Shown here in pieces: positions 4,910-5,632 of a stretch of DNA of 5,632 nucleotides (position 1 is the first letter of the stretch; every line of letters starts with the position of its first letter). Position numbers and translations under genes: made by a program. The notes under the pieces are model-generated. The model was not told the DNA's origin and searched no databases. It saw only the letters and a list, made by a program, of their open reading frames with translations. The DNA comes from Comamonadaceae bacterium (GTDB lineage: Bacteria; Pseudomonadota; Gammaproteobacteria; Burkholderiales; Burkholderiaceae_C), in contig CANIRI010000170.1 of NCBI GenBank assembly GCA_947469815.1, positions 1 through 5,632 of the forward strand. Reading direction: 5' to 3'.

Positions 4910-5632
4910 TTAGCAGGCGAACCAGGTGTCGTTGAGGCGGTAGCCCTCGGGGAAGGGGTCTTGCGGGTCGGCACCGTAATACGACAGGCCGGTGATCCAG
5001 GCGCGCCCGCTGATTTGCGGAATGACAGCGGGCGTACTGCCGACCTGCGCCGTGCCGGTGATTTGGCAATGGAACTCGGTCTCTAAAACCGAGCGGTGTG
5101 TAAAGCGTTCGCCCACGGCGAGTTCGCCGCGCGCGTGCATCAGCGCCATGCGCGCCGAACTGCCAGTTCCGCAGGGGCTGCGGTCCAAACGGCCAGGGGA
5201 TACGACCACGGCGTTCTTCGACGTTTTGATGCCGTCGCGCTGCTCCAGCGGACCGGCAAAAAGGGTCATGTTGATGGTGTGGATGCCGGGGTTGAGCGGG
5301 TGCACGCTGGGCAGTTGCTCAGCGGCGGCTAGCTTGATGCGCTCACCCATCTCGACCAGCGAACGCGCCTCGTTACGCTCCAGCGCAAAGCCCAATGAGG
5401 CGGCGTCAACGATCGCGTAAATCATGCCGCCGTAGGACACGTCCAGCGTCAGCGTGCCCAGACCGGGCACTTCGACGGGTTGGCTGCGGTGCATCACGAA
5501 GGCGGGGACGTTTTGGAAAGTGACGCGGCGGCATTTGCCGTCTTCACATTCGGCGCGCACGCGCACCAGACCGGCTGGGGTGTCAACCACCAACTCGGTC
5601 ACAGGGCTTTGCATGGGGACCATGCCGGTCTC
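4910..5632 (-). CDS. Proline racemase / 4-hydroxyproline 2-epimerase family enzyme (N-terminus outside window)
   Basis: About 240 C-terminal residues of a family normally some 310-345 long are present. The frame is open to the right edge, where 'ETGMV' matches the stretch that follows the first catalytic motif (MCGHGTIG type) in family members. So the ATG at 5623 is internal and not the start. The second catalytic Cys is in 'DRSPCGTGSSARMA' (Cys codon at 5171-5173). 'GGMIYAIVDA' and 'HTINMTLFAGP' are also typical. These enzymes use two Cys residues to invert the alpha carbon; trans-3-hydroxyproline dehydratases replace the first with Ser or Thr. That residue lies beyond the window, so epimerase and dehydratase cannot be separated on sequence. 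The adjacent D-hydroxyproline dehydrogenase genes favour the 4-hydroxyproline 2-epimerase (called LhpA in Pseudomonas). It is the first operon gene seen here, so the operon promoter is probably beyond the edge. Confidence 0.9.
   Translation of the reverse strand, partial: ETGMVPMQSPVTELVVDTPAGLVRVRAECEDGKCRRVTFQNVPAFVMHRSQPVEVPGLGTLTLDVSYGGMIYAIVDAASLGFALERNEARSLVEMGERIKLAAAEQLPSVHPLNPGIHTINMTLFAGPLEQRDGIKTSKNAVVVSPGRLDRSPCGTGSSARMALMHARGELAVGERFTHRSVLETEFHCQITGTAQVGSTPAVIPQISGRAWITGLSYYGADPQDPFPEGYRLNDTWFAC

Overview
This is a GC-rich proteobacterial window. Its protein content and codon use suit a beta-proteobacterium of the Burkholderiales/Comamonadaceae type, but that is an inference from style because no rRNA or other marker gene is present. 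It splits into a plus-strand accessory segment (about 1-1530) and a minus-strand catabolic operon (about 5632 down to 1534).

The catabolic operon reads right to left: a proline racemase/4-hydroxyproline epimerase family enzyme (its N-terminus is cut by the window edge), a DAO-family FAD oxidoreductase, a small [2Fe-2S] protein, an FAD/NAD-type oxidoreductase with a C-terminal Cys-rich [2Fe-2S] motif, and an FCD-type GntR regulator. The three middle proteins match the beta, gamma and alpha subunits of the heteromeric D-hydroxyproline dehydrogenase (LhpB/F/E type). The likely pathway is trans-4-L-hydroxyproline to cis-4-D-hydroxyproline by the epimerase, then oxidation by the dehydrogenase with electrons passed on through flavin and Fe-S centres. 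The epimerase and beta genes are 22 bp apart. The next three junctions (beta/gamma, gamma/alpha, alpha/gntR) are all 4-bp ATGA overlaps, so the regulator is translationally coupled to the enzymes.

The accessory segment holds the 3' part of a gene with a DUF4357-like domain, a DUF2442 protein with a basic AT-hook-like tail, and a complete MNT/HEPN toxin-antitoxin pair (MntA antitoxin with an exact GSX10DXD motif, HepT toxin with RX4HXY), itself coupled by an ATGA overlap. HepT and gntR converge with only 15 bp between their stop codons and no visible terminator.

The most notable structure is a direct repeat that brackets the toxin-antitoxin pair. The last ~57 bp of the gntR coding sequence, plus a few bases beyond its stop, occur a second time 808 bp away, on the far side of mntA-hepT. 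All three differences inside the repeated coding part are third-position and synonymous, so the two copies diverged while both were coding. This looks like a toxin-antitoxin cassette placed at the 3' end of gntR, with the gene end rebuilt by an allele of the same tail, as at attachment sites in gene 3' ends. No recombinase lies in the window.
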